This document shows, one piece after another, positions 8,979 through 18,237 of a stretch of DNA of 64,000 nt. The position numbers were made by a program, and so were the translations under genes. The stretch is from positions 248,001-312,000 of the forward strand of contig NZ_KB898662.1 of the NCBI RefSeq assembly GCF_000377765.1, written 5' to 3'. Under the pieces are notes generated by a model, which ran no database searches, had not been told where the DNA came from, and saw only the letters and a program-made list of their open reading frames with translations. The DNA is from Gracilibacillus lacisalsi DSM 19029. GTDB lineage: Bacteria; Bacillota; Bacilli; Bacillales; Amphibacillaceae. Within the stretch, counting starts at the first letter, position 1, and each line of letters opens with the position of its first letter.

Positions 8979-9196
8979 AGTGGATACTCCTTATTCTTAA
9001 ATTAAAAAATAGAGGGATTATGCGATATAACTCGTGTTTTCATAATCTTGAAATCCTCATCGTTTGAAATCTATTACTCCAGTGAATAGTTTAAAATGAC
9101 AATGAACGTCTAAAACATATAGGTATGAGATTATTATGGACAAACTTTGTACTGACAACGTAATATTGTCATTAAAAACTGACACTACTTAAAAGG

Positions 9197-9257
9197 AATC
9201 AGATTCAATTAAGATTGCTAAAATGTAATTTTTACTTTTTCCTAATTGAATCTGATT
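9197..9257 (-). promoter_or_regulatory. Intercistronic hairpin after SBP gene
   Basis: A perfect 15-bp inverted repeat, AATCAGATTCAATTA (9197-9211) and TAATTGAATCTGATT (9243-9257), with a 31-nt loop lies between the SBP stop and the first permease. Without a following T-run it looks more like an mRNA 3'-end stabiliser or partial terminator. The rest of 8979-9293 shows only a short AATGACAAT/ATTGTCATT inverted pair. Confidence 0.6.
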
Positions 9258-9293
9258 GGTATCCATTAAAACTTGATTTCATTTCAACTGGAA

Positions 9294-10640
9294 TTATTCT
9301 CCTAATATACTTTTTGCCTCATTCATGAAATCTGTTACAGCCTGTTCTACCGACTTTTGCCCAAATGCAATTGCTTCGGCATTGTCGGCAAAAAGCGTTT
9401 CTACTTCATTTATACCTTCTGGAGCATAAGGTGCAGGTTCTGCTAATGCAACCGTATTTTGAATATGTTCCACTGCTCTTTGCTCAGGTGGTGTAAGTTC
9501 TTCCATAACTAAATTAGAAGCCTCTGTACCAGCTGGAGGACCTTGTTCTGTTTTGAATATTTTTACTGCTTCATCATTACTTACAAAAAACTCAATGAAT
9601 TTTGCTGCCGCATCTTTATGAGGAGAAGCTTCTGTAATACTGAGATAGGCACCTTCAATATATTCACCATTTGGGCCACCTTCAATATGAGCATGACGCA
9701 CAATATTAATTTCACCCTCACCCATTTGTTCTTCATATAAATACATTTGATTTGCTGGCAACCCTAGTAATGCTACTTTTTTCGTTGCAAACATATTTGC
9801 TTCTAATGGTAAGCCTTCATACTCGTTACTAGTAGCCGCATCAGGAATCACGCCATCCTGTCTCATTTGATCCCACATTGTCCACCAATCTGTTAATACT
9901 TGCTCATCAAACCCTAATTTTCCGTCTTCTGTAAAAACATCCTGGCCACTTTGACGTGCAAAATATCTAAATCTTGGTTGTAACTGTCCACCACTTCCAT
10001 CTTCAACAGCCCAACCATCTTCTCCGATTGCTTCCTTGATTTCATATGCTTTATCGACAAAGTCATCCCAAGTCCAATCATATTCAGGATAATCGACACC
10101 TAGATCATCAAAGACTGCTGTATTATATACATATCCCGGCATGGTAATACCTTTGGCTACCATGACAATGTCTTCTCCAACCTTTCCACTATCTAGAGCA
10201 GCCTCTGGGAAATCTGATAAATCTAGTTCACCGCTTTCCACCATATCATTCAAAACATGCAGCGCACCTCGTCGAGCATAGTCTGACACATAAAATTGAT
10301 GCATACTTACAACATCAGGAGCATTTCCACCTGACACCTGTGTCGTTAATCGATCCCAGTAATCCTCCCAGCCTCCAAATTGTCTATCCACTTTTATATT
10401 TGGATACTCTTCTTCAAATAAATCAATAATTTCATTATATTTATCATGACGTCCTGTATCTCCCCACCATGAAAAACTTATCTCGATTTGCTCATCTGAC
10501 TCATTTTCACTTGTGTTTCCTGAGTTATTGTCATTAGATTCACCTTCATTCGTTTCACCGGCATCTTCATTACTTGAGCAACCTACCAACAGCAAAAATG
10601 CTAACACAATTATCGATAACAACAATAAATTTCTCTTCAT
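9294..10640 (-). CDS. Sugar ABC importer solute-binding lipoprotein
   Basis: A 448-residue family-1 extracellular SBP. It has an N-terminal lipoprotein signal with lipobox LLVGCS (Cys about 21), then an acidic Asn/Ser/Glu-rich linker of about 30 residues, then the SBP fold (ISFSWWGDTGRHDKY, GGNAPDVVSMHQFY, a C-terminal EAKSIL helix). It is tethered outside the membrane and delivers sugar to the two permeases downstream. The ATG has an AAGGGGAG RBS. No terminator was found in the 255 bp separating it from the upstream catabolic cluster, so read-through is possible. Confidence 0.92.
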   Translation of the reverse strand: MKRNLLLLSIIVLAFLLLVGCSSNEDAGETNEGESNDNNSGNTSENESDEQIEISFSWWGDTGRHDKYNEIIDLFEEEYPNIKVDRQFGGWEDYWDRLTTQVSGGNAPDVVSMHQFYVSDYARRGALHVLNDMVESGELDLSDFPEAALDSGKVGEDIVMVAKGITMPGYVYNTAVFDDLGVDYPEYDWTWDDFVDKAYEIKEAIGEDGWAVEDGSGGQLQPRFRYFARQSGQDVFTEDGKLGFDEQVLTDWWTMWDQMRQDGVIPDAATSNEYEGLPLEANMFATKKVALLGLPANQMYLYEEQMGEGEINIVRHAHIEGGPNGEYIEGAYLSITEASPHKDAAAKFIEFFVSNDEAVKIFKTEQGPPAGTEASNLVMEELTPPEQRAVEHIQNTVALAEPAPYAPEGINEVETLFADNAEAIAFGQKSVEQAVTDFMNEAKSILGE

Positions 10641-10896
10641 TGTTTTATCTCCCCTTTTTCTTTAATCACCATTAACCAAACAACACTGATAAATGAGCAA
10701 TAATGGCAGGCTTTTCCGATCACCTCCTTCTTTCATAGCCTCGCTTAACATAAGCTAAATTTTTCTCACGGTCCGGATGGTCGCCTCTTCTGACATAGTA
10801 GAATCAAAGAAATAGAAGTGATGGCACGACGATAGTACCCTGATAAATTTTCTTGAGCCAAATGTAGTTAAAAACCTCGCTGATGAAAGTCTTACT

Positions 10897-11751
10897 TTAT
10901 CGAATAATGCTTTTACTAATTGCAGCAAAATCTAATTCACTATTTTCTTGCTGGGATGATTTGTACAACTGTAATGCCAAGGATGCTAAAGGTAATACGG
11001 AAGTTCTCCCTTCATCTACAGCTATCTGTACGTCTTTTTTCATTAAATTCAGCTTAAAACCAGGTTCAAATTGTTCGTTTACAATTGAATCCAGTTTATT
11101 CATCAACATCCACGAAGCTCCAGAACTATTACCAATTACTTCTTTCAACATGGCAGAATCAACTTCTAGTTCTTTTGCTAAACTAATAGCTTCGGAAGTG
11201 GCAATCATATGAATACCTGCAAGCATTTGATTGATAGCCTTGATCGCATTACCTGCACCAACTTCTCCAACTAAATACACGTTCTGCGCCATTGCATCTA
11301 TGACATCTTCTACTTCATTTAATGTCGCTGTTTCACCTCCGGCCATCACCGTTAGCGCACCATTTTCCGCACCAACTGTTCCACCACTAACAGGTGCATC
11401 TAACACTCGTATTCCGTGTTCTTGATAGACCGCATGAAGCTTTTTGATGGCATCAGGTGATCCAGAGGTCATTTCTATTAAAATAGCATTCTTTTGGAAT
11501 GAATCTATGACATCATCTGAAAGTAGTACATCATTCATTTCTTTATCTGTTGGCAGAATGGAAATAACCACTTCACTGTTTCGTAATACTCCTTCTACAC
11601 TGGAATGAACCTGTGCACCTTGACTTTCAAGAGTCCTTATAGGCTCCGGATTCCTATGTTGCGCAACATGTAGTTCAAACCCTTGTTTTAATACGTTCTG
11701 CGCCATCGGTAATCCCATAGCTCCTAATCCAACAAATCCTACTTTTTTCAT
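10897..11751 (-). CDS. NAD(P)-dependent 3-hydroxyacid dehydrogenase (HIBADH/GarR family)
   Basis: About 285 residues. The N-terminal Rossmann signature GFVGLGAMGLPMA is followed by the substrate-binding DAPVSGGTVGAENG segment (about 120) and the catalytic lysine region GNAIKAINQML (about 170). The family reduces tartronate semialdehyde or oxidises 3-hydroxyisobutyrate and similar beta-hydroxyacids. The start is at the second ATG of a tandem pair, 8 nt after GGAGG. It is the last gene of the RraA/dehydrogenase cluster, where it would suit reduction of tartronate semialdehyde or a related C3 semialdehyde; that step is inferred. Confidence 0.85.
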   Translation of the reverse strand: MKKVGFVGLGAMGLPMAQNVLKQGFELHVAQHRNPEPIRTLESQGAQVHSSVEGVLRNSEVVISILPTDKEMNDVLLSDDVIDSFQKNAILIEMTSGSPDAIKKLHAVYQEHGIRVLDAPVSGGTVGAENGALTVMAGGETATLNEVEDVIDAMAQNVYLVGEVGAGNAIKAINQMLAGIHMIATSEAISLAKELEVDSAMLKEVIGNSSGASWMLMNKLDSIVNEQFEPGFKLNLMKKDVQIAVDEGRTSVLPLASLALQLYKSSQQENSELDFAAISKSIIR

Positions 11752-11788
11752 CATTAATACCTCCAAACAATTTAAACTTATTAAACTA

Positions 11789-12484
11789 TCACTGAACGGT
11801 ATCGTCTAATTGCCAACCCAATTTTTCATATAATTTTCTTCGGCCTGCTTTATCACCTGTTAGTTCTTGGTGTGCATATTTCGCTACTTCTTTAGCGTAC
11901 TTACTCGGCACCACTACTACGCCATCACCATCCGCTACCACCACATCATTTGGATAGATCGCAACTCCTCCGATAGCAACTGGAATGTCCTTCTCATAAT
12001 AGCGAATTCTCGTTTGGTCCATTCCTTGTGAGACGAACTTCGACCATACCGGAATCTTCTGCATGATCACTTCATCCGTGTCGCGAATACCGCCACCATT
12101 AGTTAAGTAACCTCTCACTCCTTTTTGCAGATGATCTAACGTATTATTTGAGCCTAATATCCCTACATCTACACCTGCTACATCCATGACAATGAAGTCC
12201 CCTTCTTCGATGTCGTTCGCCCATTCATCCGTACACACTTCACCGTAATACCATTTCACCCATTTCGTATAAGCATCTCCTGTTAAATTGGGAACCGGTC
12301 CTTCAAAAGGTAAATAACGTGCTGTTCTTGCAATACCGACTACTTTCGTCCGGAATAACGGTCGAATACTATGGTCAACCGTTCCATAACCATGTAAACC
12401 GACCCAGTCCATCCCGTCACGTACATCTGTCACACGTAAATCTTTGTACAACTCCAATATTTCTTCTCGATTAAATTCACTCAT
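11789..12484 (-). CDS. RraA-family aldolase-like protein (copy A)
   Basis: A 231-residue RraA/HMG-aldolase-family protein. It keeps the NGGGIRDTDEV core, in which the RD pair is typical of the active or metal site, and DGDGVVVVP near 195. Characterised relatives cleave 4-hydroxy-2-oxoacids to pyruvate and an oxoacid or aldehyde; other members are RNase E regulators in proteobacteria, which is unlikely here. It differs from the copy at 18238-18933 at only three residues while the DNA differs at many silent sites. Its own leader holds hairpins and two operator-like motifs, so it may be transcribed separately from the genes upstream. Confidence 0.82.
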   Translation of the reverse strand: MSEFNREEILELYKDLRVTDVRDGMDWVGLHGYGTVDHSIRPLFRTKVVGIARTARYLPFEGPVPNLTGDAYTKWVKWYYGEVCTDEWANDIEEGDFIVMDVAGVDVGILGSNNTLDHLQKGVRGYLTNGGGIRDTDEVIMQKIPVWSKFVSQGMDQTRIRYYEKDIPVAIGGVAIYPNDVVVADGDGVVVVPSKYAKEVAKYAHQELTGDKAGRRKLYEKLGWQLDDTVQ

Positions 12485-12526
12485 CTTATATCCGCTCCTT
12501 TTTTATTTACTAAAGTGAAACTTCCA

Positions 12527-12619
12527 TCAATGGGTGGGGCTTGACACCCATTGATAAATATTGAAACTTATCTGGGTGTTAGCGTCCGTCATAATGGGGG
12601 TCTACGGACGATTAACACC
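12527..12619 (-). promoter_or_regulatory. Two tandem hairpins in leader of RraA copy A
   Basis: Hairpin 1 pairs GGTGTTA and CGTCCGT (12575-12589) with ACGGACG and TAACACC (12604-12619). Hairpin 2 pairs TCAATGGGTG (12527-12536) with CACCCATTGA (12545-12554). Neither is followed by a T-run, so ordinary termination is not evident. Part of the region (12563-12592) is a repeat also found at 47459-47488. Confidence 0.6.
12563..12592. repeat. Dispersed intergenic repeat, copy 1
   Basis: Thirty bases beginning GAAACTTATC and containing TTAGCGTC match 25 of 30 positions at 47459-47488, 35 kb away in an unrelated intergenic region. This suggests a dispersed non-coding element; in this copy it forms one arm of a stable hairpin. 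Confidence 0.55.
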
Positions 12620-12624
12620 GTGAT

Positions 12625-12640
12625 AAAACGATTTCCAAAA
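12625..12640 (-). promoter_or_regulatory. Operator-like motif, RraA copy A promoter (proximal)
   Basis: The minus strand reads TTTTGGAAATCGTTTT, one of four copies of TTTTGGAAATCGWT found only upstream of the two RraA paralogues. The half-palindrome GGAAATCGnTT is typical of LacI- or IclR-like operators. The regulator is unknown. Confidence 0.55.
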
Positions 12641-12724
12641 CTCAACTAGGTACTTAAGGAACATTTCTACCCATCACCAGTTGTAAAAGAGAATGTATCA
12701 GTTACAATTTTGTCTTCCAAACAG

Positions 12725-12741
12725 TTTTTGGAAATCGTTAC
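12725..12741 (+). promoter_or_regulatory. Operator-like motif, RraA copy A promoter (distal)
   Basis: TTTTTGGAAATCGTTAC, the same motif as at 12625-12640 but in the opposite orientation and about 100 bp away. Two facing sites could allow DNA looping or repression of an internal promoter. Confidence 0.5.
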
Positions 12742-12760
12742 ACAAACAAACAGAAATATT

Positions 12761-13723
12761 TTAGATCACTCTATACATTGGGGGCTTATTCTGTAGTACT
12801 CTTAGAAGATTTTCCGCTGCGACTTCCTCCATTTTTAAACGTGTTGCAATACTTGCACTCCCTATATGTGGTAGAGTGATAACATTAGGTAACGAAACAA
12901 ATCGATTTGATTTGTCAATTGGCTCTTCTTCAAAAACGTCAAGACCGGCTGCCCATATTTGGTGATTAGTTAAAGCATGATAGAGAGCATCTTCGTTTAC
13001 AATTCCACCTCTTGACGTATTAACTAAAATGCAGGTATCTTTCATTAATTGAAATTGTCTTTCTGCAATTAGGTTTTTTGTTTCTTCACTGTACGGAACC
13101 ATCACACATATAAAATCTGAAGTTTTCAGTAATTCTTCAAATTCTACATATTGAACACCTAATTCTCTTTCAAGTTCCAGTGACCGATTACGATTATGGT
13201 AAAGGACGTTCATATTAAATCCTTTTGCACGTCTAGCTAATGCAGATCCAATTCGTCCCATCCCGATAATACCTAAGCTAGCTCCATGTATATCTCTTCC
13301 TGTTAATTGCATCGGTGACCAAGTTAACCATTTGTTGGTTGCTATATAATCAACCGCTTCGACAAGGCGACGTGCAGTTGCCATTAACAAAGCAAAGGTT
13401 AAATCAGCAGTCGTTTCAGTTAGTATTTCTGGCGTGTTGGTGACAATAATGTTATGTTTCTTAGCCTCTTCAATGTCTATATTGTTAAAACCAACAGCCA
13501 TATTACTAATCACTTTTAAATGGGGTGCTGAGGCTATTATTTCTTGATCGATTGTTTCCGTGAGTAAACAGTAAAGGCCATCTATCTTACTCACTTCGTC
13601 GATAAATACATCTCTTGGAACCGGGATCTCTTCTTGATCCCAGATCGAAATGTCACAATACTTATCTAACCTCTCTATGACACTGTCTTCGATTTTTCTT
13701 GTAATATAAATTTTCGGTTTCAT
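12761..13723 (-). CDS. D-isomer 2-hydroxyacid dehydrogenase (glyoxylate reductase-like)
   Basis: About 320 residues. The NAD-binding core is GIIGMGRIGSALARR (about 150), with the family arginine in NTSRGGIVNE (about 235), the acidic partner in GLDVFEEEP and the catalytic histidine in LPHIGSAS (about 290). It reduces glyoxylate, hydroxypyruvate or similar 2-oxoacids with NAD(P)H, or runs the reverse reaction. The start at 13723 is supported by GGAGAG eight bases upstream. It overlaps no gene but follows the ALDH closely, as part of a set that would handle C2/C3 fragments. Confidence 0.88.
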   Translation of the reverse strand: MKPKIYITRKIEDSVIERLDKYCDISIWDQEEIPVPRDVFIDEVSKIDGLYCLLTETIDQEIIASAPHLKVISNMAVGFNNIDIEEAKKHNIIVTNTPEILTETTADLTFALLMATARRLVEAVDYIATNKWLTWSPMQLTGRDIHGASLGIIGMGRIGSALARRAKGFNMNVLYHNRNRSLELERELGVQYVEFEELLKTSDFICVMVPYSEETKNLIAERQFQLMKDTCILVNTSRGGIVNEDALYHALTNHQIWAAGLDVFEEEPIDKSNRFVSLPNVITLPHIGSASIATRLKMEEVAAENLLRVLQNKPPMYRVI

Positions 13724-13748
13724 GTAAAGCTCTCCTATGGCCATATTC

Positions 13749-15221
13749 TTAATACTCAACGTACACAGTTTTTAATTCCGTGAAAAATTCTATATTAGAA
13801 CTCCCTATAGAGAAGGCACCAAACCCTGAACTTTTTGTACCTCCAAACGGTAAGTGTGCTGCACTTGCTGTTCCATGATTAATATGCACCATTCCTGATT
13901 CGATTTTTTCAGCACATTGATGTGCAACGGAAAGATCATTGGTGAATACAGATGCCGCCAACCCGTAATCCACATCATTTGCAACAGATAGTGCTTCTTC
14001 TACACTGTCTACCTCTGTAATGGTAAGGACAGGACCAAATATCTCCTCTTTTGCTATTCTCATGGAGGCTTTTACGTTATCTAACAACGCCGGCTTCATA
14101 TATGCACCTTTACTATATTGCTCATCCTCTAAAAGCTCGCCACCATAAATTAGATTCGCCCCTTCTTGAACACCAATTGCAATATAGTTTTGGACACTAT
14201 CCAAATGACCTTTATTAACTAATGGCCCCATATTAGCATTGTCGTCCCAGGCTGGACCGATTTTTATTTTTTCTAATTGATTGCTTAACGCTTTAACAAG
14301 CTCATCTTTTTTGTCCCTTAATACAATCACTCTACTGATCGACGTGCAACGTTGCCCACTACAAGTGCAAGCAGCACTGATAATTTGTTTGGCTACGTGA
14401 TTTTCGTTGGAATAGTCCAGTACAACAGCAGGGTTTTTACCACCTAATTCTAATTGTGTTTTTGCAAATTTCTTCGAAGCTAATTGATTAATTTGCTGCC
14501 CTAATTCCGTAGAACCAGTAAAACTAATCCCTTTCACATCTGGATGAGTAACTAGTGAATCGCCAACAGTTGATCCACTGCCAACAATTAGATTTACTAC
14601 ACCATCTGGAACACCTGCTTCCGTCAGTAACTCCATAATTCTAGCTGAAGTCCACGGAGTGGCTGTTGCAGGCTTATAAACGACTGTGCATCCATACGCT
14701 AATGCAGGTGCTATCTTTCTTATTGGTGTAATCATCGGAAAATTCCAAGGGGCAATCTCGGCGATAACACCAACAGGTTTTCTGACAGTGGAATTCCAGA
14801 CATTTTGCCTTTCTGCAGGTAGTGTTTTTCCTTCCATTCTAAATGCTTCTCCAGCGCAAAAACGTGTTTCCTTGGCAGCACGTAATACTTCACCCATCGA
14901 TTCATTTAATACTTTTCCTTGCTCTGCAGAAACAATAAAAGAGAGTTCTTGAAGGTTTTCTTCTAACATGTCTGCTACTTTATATAAAATAGCACCTCGT
15001 TCCGGTCCTGGTAATACAGACCATGTTTCAAATGCATCATTTGCCGCTGATACAGCTTGATTAACGTCTTCTGGAGTTGATTTAGGAAAATGGGCTAAAG
15101 GCTGCTTATTATTGGCAGCATTATATATGGTATAGGTTTCGCCACTTACACTGTTTATCCAATTGCCATTAATATAGTTTCCGTAAGCTTTAGCTTGGTG
15201 ATTTTCGAGAAAATGTAACAT
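13749..15221 (-). CDS. NAD(P)-dependent aldehyde dehydrogenase
   Basis: About 490 residues of the ALDH superfamily. It shows the oxyanion/cofactor motif APWNFPM (about 155), the catalytic glutamate in LELGGKNP (about 255), the nucleophilic cysteine in CSGQRCTS (about 290) and the KEEIFGPVL motif (about 385). It resembles succinate-, glycolaldehyde- or 2-oxoglutarate-semialdehyde dehydrogenases. The start is taken at 15221 (GGAG five bases upstream); ATG 15239 or GTG 15251 would add 6 to 10 residues and overlap the ADH gene. It probably oxidises an aldehyde released by the RraA-type aldolases. Confidence 0.9.
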   Translation of the reverse strand: MLHFLENHQAKAYGNYINGNWINSVSGETYTIYNAANNKQPLAHFPKSTPEDVNQAVSAANDAFETWSVLPGPERGAILYKVADMLEENLQELSFIVSAEQGKVLNESMGEVLRAAKETRFCAGEAFRMEGKTLPAERQNVWNSTVRKPVGVIAEIAPWNFPMITPIRKIAPALAYGCTVVYKPATATPWTSARIMELLTEAGVPDGVVNLIVGSGSTVGDSLVTHPDVKGISFTGSTELGQQINQLASKKFAKTQLELGGKNPAVVLDYSNENHVAKQIISAACTCSGQRCTSISRVIVLRDKKDELVKALSNQLEKIKIGPAWDDNANMGPLVNKGHLDSVQNYIAIGVQEGANLIYGGELLEDEQYSKGAYMKPALLDNVKASMRIAKEEIFGPVLTITEVDSVEEALSVANDVDYGLAASVFTNDLSVAHQCAEKIESGMVHINHGTASAAHLPFGGTKSSGFGAFSIGSSNIEFFTELKTVYVEY

Positions 15222-15231
15222 TTTTTCTCCA

Positions 15232-16422
15232 TTATTCATTACACGTTTCACTCCTTACTTCATCCATGACAGATCTACAAATATTCTTAAAGTCTTCTAT
15301 AGTTGGTTTGACAGGGTTGATAGGAGTATTTCCCGATAACATAGCTTCTTCAGCTATTTCTTCAAGATCTTCTTCTGTTACATTAAAATCAGATAGGTTT
15401 TGCTTTATACCGATGTCTTTCTTTAATCTCCTAATAGCATCTACGGCTTTTCGAGCAGCTTCCAAGTCGGAGAGTCCATCTACTTTCTCTCCGAATATCT
15501 TTGCAATTTCAATGAATTTTTGAGTATTACCAACCAAGTTGAATTGCATGACTTCTGGCAACAATATTGCATTCACTACCCCATGTGGAATATTGAATTT
15601 CGCACCAAGCGGAATAGCTAAAGAGTGCGCTAAACCTAGCCGTGTTGTATTGAATGCCATAGCCGCCATAGTACTTGCCAATAACATATCTTTTCTAGCT
15701 GCCAAATTCTCCCCTTGCACAACAGCTAGCCTTAAACCTCTGGAAATTAGTTTCATTGATTCTACTGATAATGCTTCAGATATAGGTTGCGTTTCTTTAT
15801 TCACAAAAGATTCTAACGCATGTGTTAAGGCATCCATACCTGTTGCAGCTGTAATATGAGGAGGTAACGTTAGAGTTAATTCTGGATCAACTAGTGCGAT
15901 GGTGGGACAATTAAACATACTACCAACACTTAATTTTGCTTTTGCTTTTTTATCTGACAAAACCGAAAATCTCGTAATTTCACTACCAGTCCCTGCTGTT
16001 GTTGGAATCGCTATAACTGGCTTACCTTGTGAAGGAACTTTGTCTAAACCAACATAATCCCGAATATCTCCACCATTTCCTAGTAAAATTCCAACCGATT
16101 TAGCAATATCAAGTGAGCTTCCACCACCAACACCAATCACGACATCACATTGATTTTCTTTAGCTTGATAAAAAGCTTTATCTACAGACTCTATCGTTGC
16201 CTCTGTGCCAATATCACTAAATATGTGATAAGGTATATTTGCTTTTTTTATCGTGCTCTCAATTTTTTCGATAATACCAGCTTTTAAAACGCCTGGATCT
16301 CCTACAATAAGCACTTTATTCCCATTTACCTCATCAACATATTTTGCTAGATGTTGAACATAACCAGAGCCAAACTCAATTTTCGTTGGCATTTCATATT
16401 GAAATTCATCCCTAACGAGCAT
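15232..16422 (-). CDS. Iron-containing (group III) alcohol dehydrogenase
   Basis: 396 residues. The NAD-binding GGGSSLDIAK lies near 100, TTAGTGSE near 142, and the metal ligands are in GMDALTHALE (about 193-202) and in the pair GLAHSLA and FNIPHG (about 262-280). Relatives include lactaldehyde/glycolaldehyde reductase (FucO), 1,3-propanediol and hydroxyacid-oxoacid dehydrogenases. It starts 2 bp after the Ldh2-type gene, so translational coupling is likely. In context it would interconvert a short aldehyde and alcohol, such as glycolaldehyde and ethylene glycol; the substrate is inferred only. Confidence 0.9.
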   Translation of the reverse strand: MLVRDEFQYEMPTKIEFGSGYVQHLAKYVDEVNGNKVLIVGDPGVLKAGIIEKIESTIKKANIPYHIFSDIGTEATIESVDKAFYQAKENQCDVVIGVGGGSSLDIAKSVGILLGNGGDIRDYVGLDKVPSQGKPVIAIPTTAGTGSEITRFSVLSDKKAKAKLSVGSMFNCPTIALVDPELTLTLPPHITAATGMDALTHALESFVNKETQPISEALSVESMKLISRGLRLAVVQGENLAARKDMLLASTMAAMAFNTTRLGLAHSLAIPLGAKFNIPHGVVNAILLPEVMQFNLVGNTQKFIEIAKIFGEKVDGLSDLEAARKAVDAIRRLKKDIGIKQNLSDFNVTEEDLEEIAEEAMLSGNTPINPVKPTIEDFKNICRSVMDEVRSETCNE

Positions 16423-16424
16423 GA

Positions 16425-17519
16425 CTAGACACCTTCACTTTCTGTATGATTCGCTATTAATGCATCACTTAAAGATACGCCATACTTCATCCCTATTTCT
16501 GTTAATTCCTTTTCTACTTGTAATGGTAAAATAATCCCATTCTTTTTTCTTTGTTCAGAAATTTTCCTTTCAATTTCACCTGGTATTAAAATTTCGTCGA
16601 CATCTTCTGCCTTTGGTTCAGATTTAATATCACTAATATATAAGTCCATTCTTCGCTTAAATTCCGTAATATTGATAAATTGATTAATATCGATCGTGAT
16701 AAAAAAGTGACCAACATTTTGAGGCTTCTCCCAATTTTCATACATATTATTCACATATTTACCGAAGCCAGCACCCGTAAGAACACCTGACAATATATCG
16801 ATAAACATGGAAATACCGTATCCTTTTGGCCCGCCTAATGGTAAAACAGAACCCTCTAGTGCTTCTTCTGCATTTGTTGTAGGCTTTCCGTTTTTATCAA
16901 CAGCCCATCCAATTGGAATGCTTTCACCTTTTTGTGCCGCAACAATTATTTTCCCTCTTGCCACAACACTTGTAGCCATGTCTAAAATAAATGGCTGATA
17001 TGCACCACATGGAATGCCAACAGCTAAAGGATTTGTTCCGATAAAGGGTCGCACGCCCCCTGTTGGCGGCATTGTTTGAGAGGCATTTGACATAATAATA
17101 GTTATAAAATCTTGCTTTAAGGCTTTTAATGCGTAATATGCTCCTGTGCCAAAATGATTCGAGTTTTTTACACCTACCACTCCAACACCGTTTGTTTTTG
17201 CTTTTTCCATTGCTAGTTGAAGTGCCTGCTCTCCTACCACTGCTCCAAAATGATTTCCTCCATCTACTAAAGCTGTGGACCCATTCTCCTGTTCTATACG
17301 GATATTTGCAGATGGGTTAATCATATTTTTTTCTACTCTTTTTAAGTAAATAGCTGTTCGAACTACACCGTGTGAATCTACACCACGTAAGTCAGCTTGA
17401 ACTAGTGATGCTGCTACAATATCCGCTTGTTTCTTCAACACTCCTGCATGAACAAATACAGTCGCACAAAAATCTTGCAACCTTTTGTAGCTATATTTAT
17501 TGAGGGAGGTCATCTCCAT
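16425..17519 (-). CDS. Ldh2-family NAD(P)-dependent 2-hydroxyacid dehydrogenase
   Basis: A 364-residue member of the malate/L-sulfolactate/ureidoglycolate dehydrogenase family (Ldh2), which is unrelated to the classical Rossmann-fold lactate dehydrogenases. It shows ADLRGVDSHGV (about 42-52), the histidine motif NSNHFGTGAYY (about 120) and the GGPKGYGISMFID block (about 235). Such enzymes oxidise a 2-hydroxyacid to a 2-oxoacid, here possibly preparing the sugar acid for retro-aldol cleavage. The ATG overlaps the end of the upstream RraA-like gene by 10 bp (ATGGAGATGA), indicating coupled translation. Confidence 0.87.
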   Translation of the reverse strand: MEMTSLNKYSYKRLQDFCATVFVHAGVLKKQADIVAASLVQADLRGVDSHGVVRTAIYLKRVEKNMINPSANIRIEQENGSTALVDGGNHFGAVVGEQALQLAMEKAKTNGVGVVGVKNSNHFGTGAYYALKALKQDFITIIMSNASQTMPPTGGVRPFIGTNPLAVGIPCGAYQPFILDMATSVVARGKIIVAAQKGESIPIGWAVDKNGKPTTNAEEALEGSVLPLGGPKGYGISMFIDILSGVLTGAGFGKYVNNMYENWEKPQNVGHFFITIDINQFINITEFKRRMDLYISDIKSEPKAEDVDEILIPGEIERKISEQRKKNGIILPLQVEKELTEIGMKYGVSLSDALIANHTESEGV

Positions 17520-18187
17520 TCACACCCTTTATTTTTTAAAGCTGCATCTACCCAACTTCTATCTACAAGGTCATTTTCTATAGCTTGAAAAGTTTCTAAT
17601 TCTTTTTTTTCTTGGGTTTTAACTAGTTTGAGTACGTCTTCTGTTAGTTCTTGCGGAATGGAAACAACCCCATCCTCATCACCTAAGATTAAATCTCCCG
17701 GATTGATCACCATACCATCTATGGATAAAGGGACGTTTATTTCTCCAGGTCCATCTTTGTATGGCCCTCTATGTGTTACACCTTTGGCATACACCGGGAA
17801 ATCACCATTCAAAAAGGCTGCTGAATCACGAATGGCTCCATTGATAACAAAACCTTTAATCTCTTTTTTTTTCGATAATTCCAACATGATTTCACCAACA
17901 ATCGCATTTGTTGTATCACCACCAGCATCGACCACTAAAACATCACCGGGTTCTGCTATGTCGATAGCTTTGTGAACCATTAAATTATCTCCCGGCCTTG
18001 TTTTTACTGTTAGTGCAGCCCCTAGGAGCTTTCCACTCTTATAAAAAGGCTTCAGGTCTGACCCACCAGAAAACATCCTGTTCATATTATCGCTCACATG
18101 TGGTGTCACAACGTTTTCGAACCTTTTGATCACTTCTTGACTAACTTTTGCATTCCTTTTTAAAATTCTAAACCCTAAATTCTCCAA
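17510..18187 (-). CDS. RraA-family aldolase-like protein (divergent paralogue)
   Basis: About 225 residues, an RraA-family protein clearly different from copies A and B. It has DVLVVDAGGD near 90, GFVINGAIRDSAAF with the RD pair near 130, and LGDEDGVVSIP near 175. It is probably a 4-hydroxy-2-oxoacid aldolase or oxaloacetate-decarboxylase-like enzyme. The start is taken as TTG 18187 (MENLGFRI), 8 nt after GAGGTG, because family members begin with this GFRI segment; an upstream TTG at 18226 would add 13 residues. Three RraA paralogues in one cluster is unusual. Confidence 0.78.
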   Translation of the reverse strand: MENLGFRILKRNAKVSQEVIKRFENVVTPHVSDNMNRMFSGGSDLKPFYKSGKLLGAALTVKTRPGDNLMVHKAIDIAEPGDVLVVDAGGDTTNAIVGEIMLELSKKKEIKGFVINGAIRDSAAFLNGDFPVYAKGVTHRGPYKDGPGEINVPLSIDGMVINPGDLILGDEDGVVSIPQELTEDVLKLVKTQEKKELETFQAIENDLVDRSWVDAALKNKGCEWR

Positions 18188-18237
18188 CCTTCCTTCACCT
18201 CTTTTGCCTACTTGTTCACCTAACAATTTAGAGTAGA

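Noticed and set aside
10660-10740. 24-codon minus-strand ORF (MKEGGDRKSLPLL...) before the SBP gene
   Set aside because: GGAGGTGAT lies inside it rather than before its start, and there is no sign of conservation or coupling.
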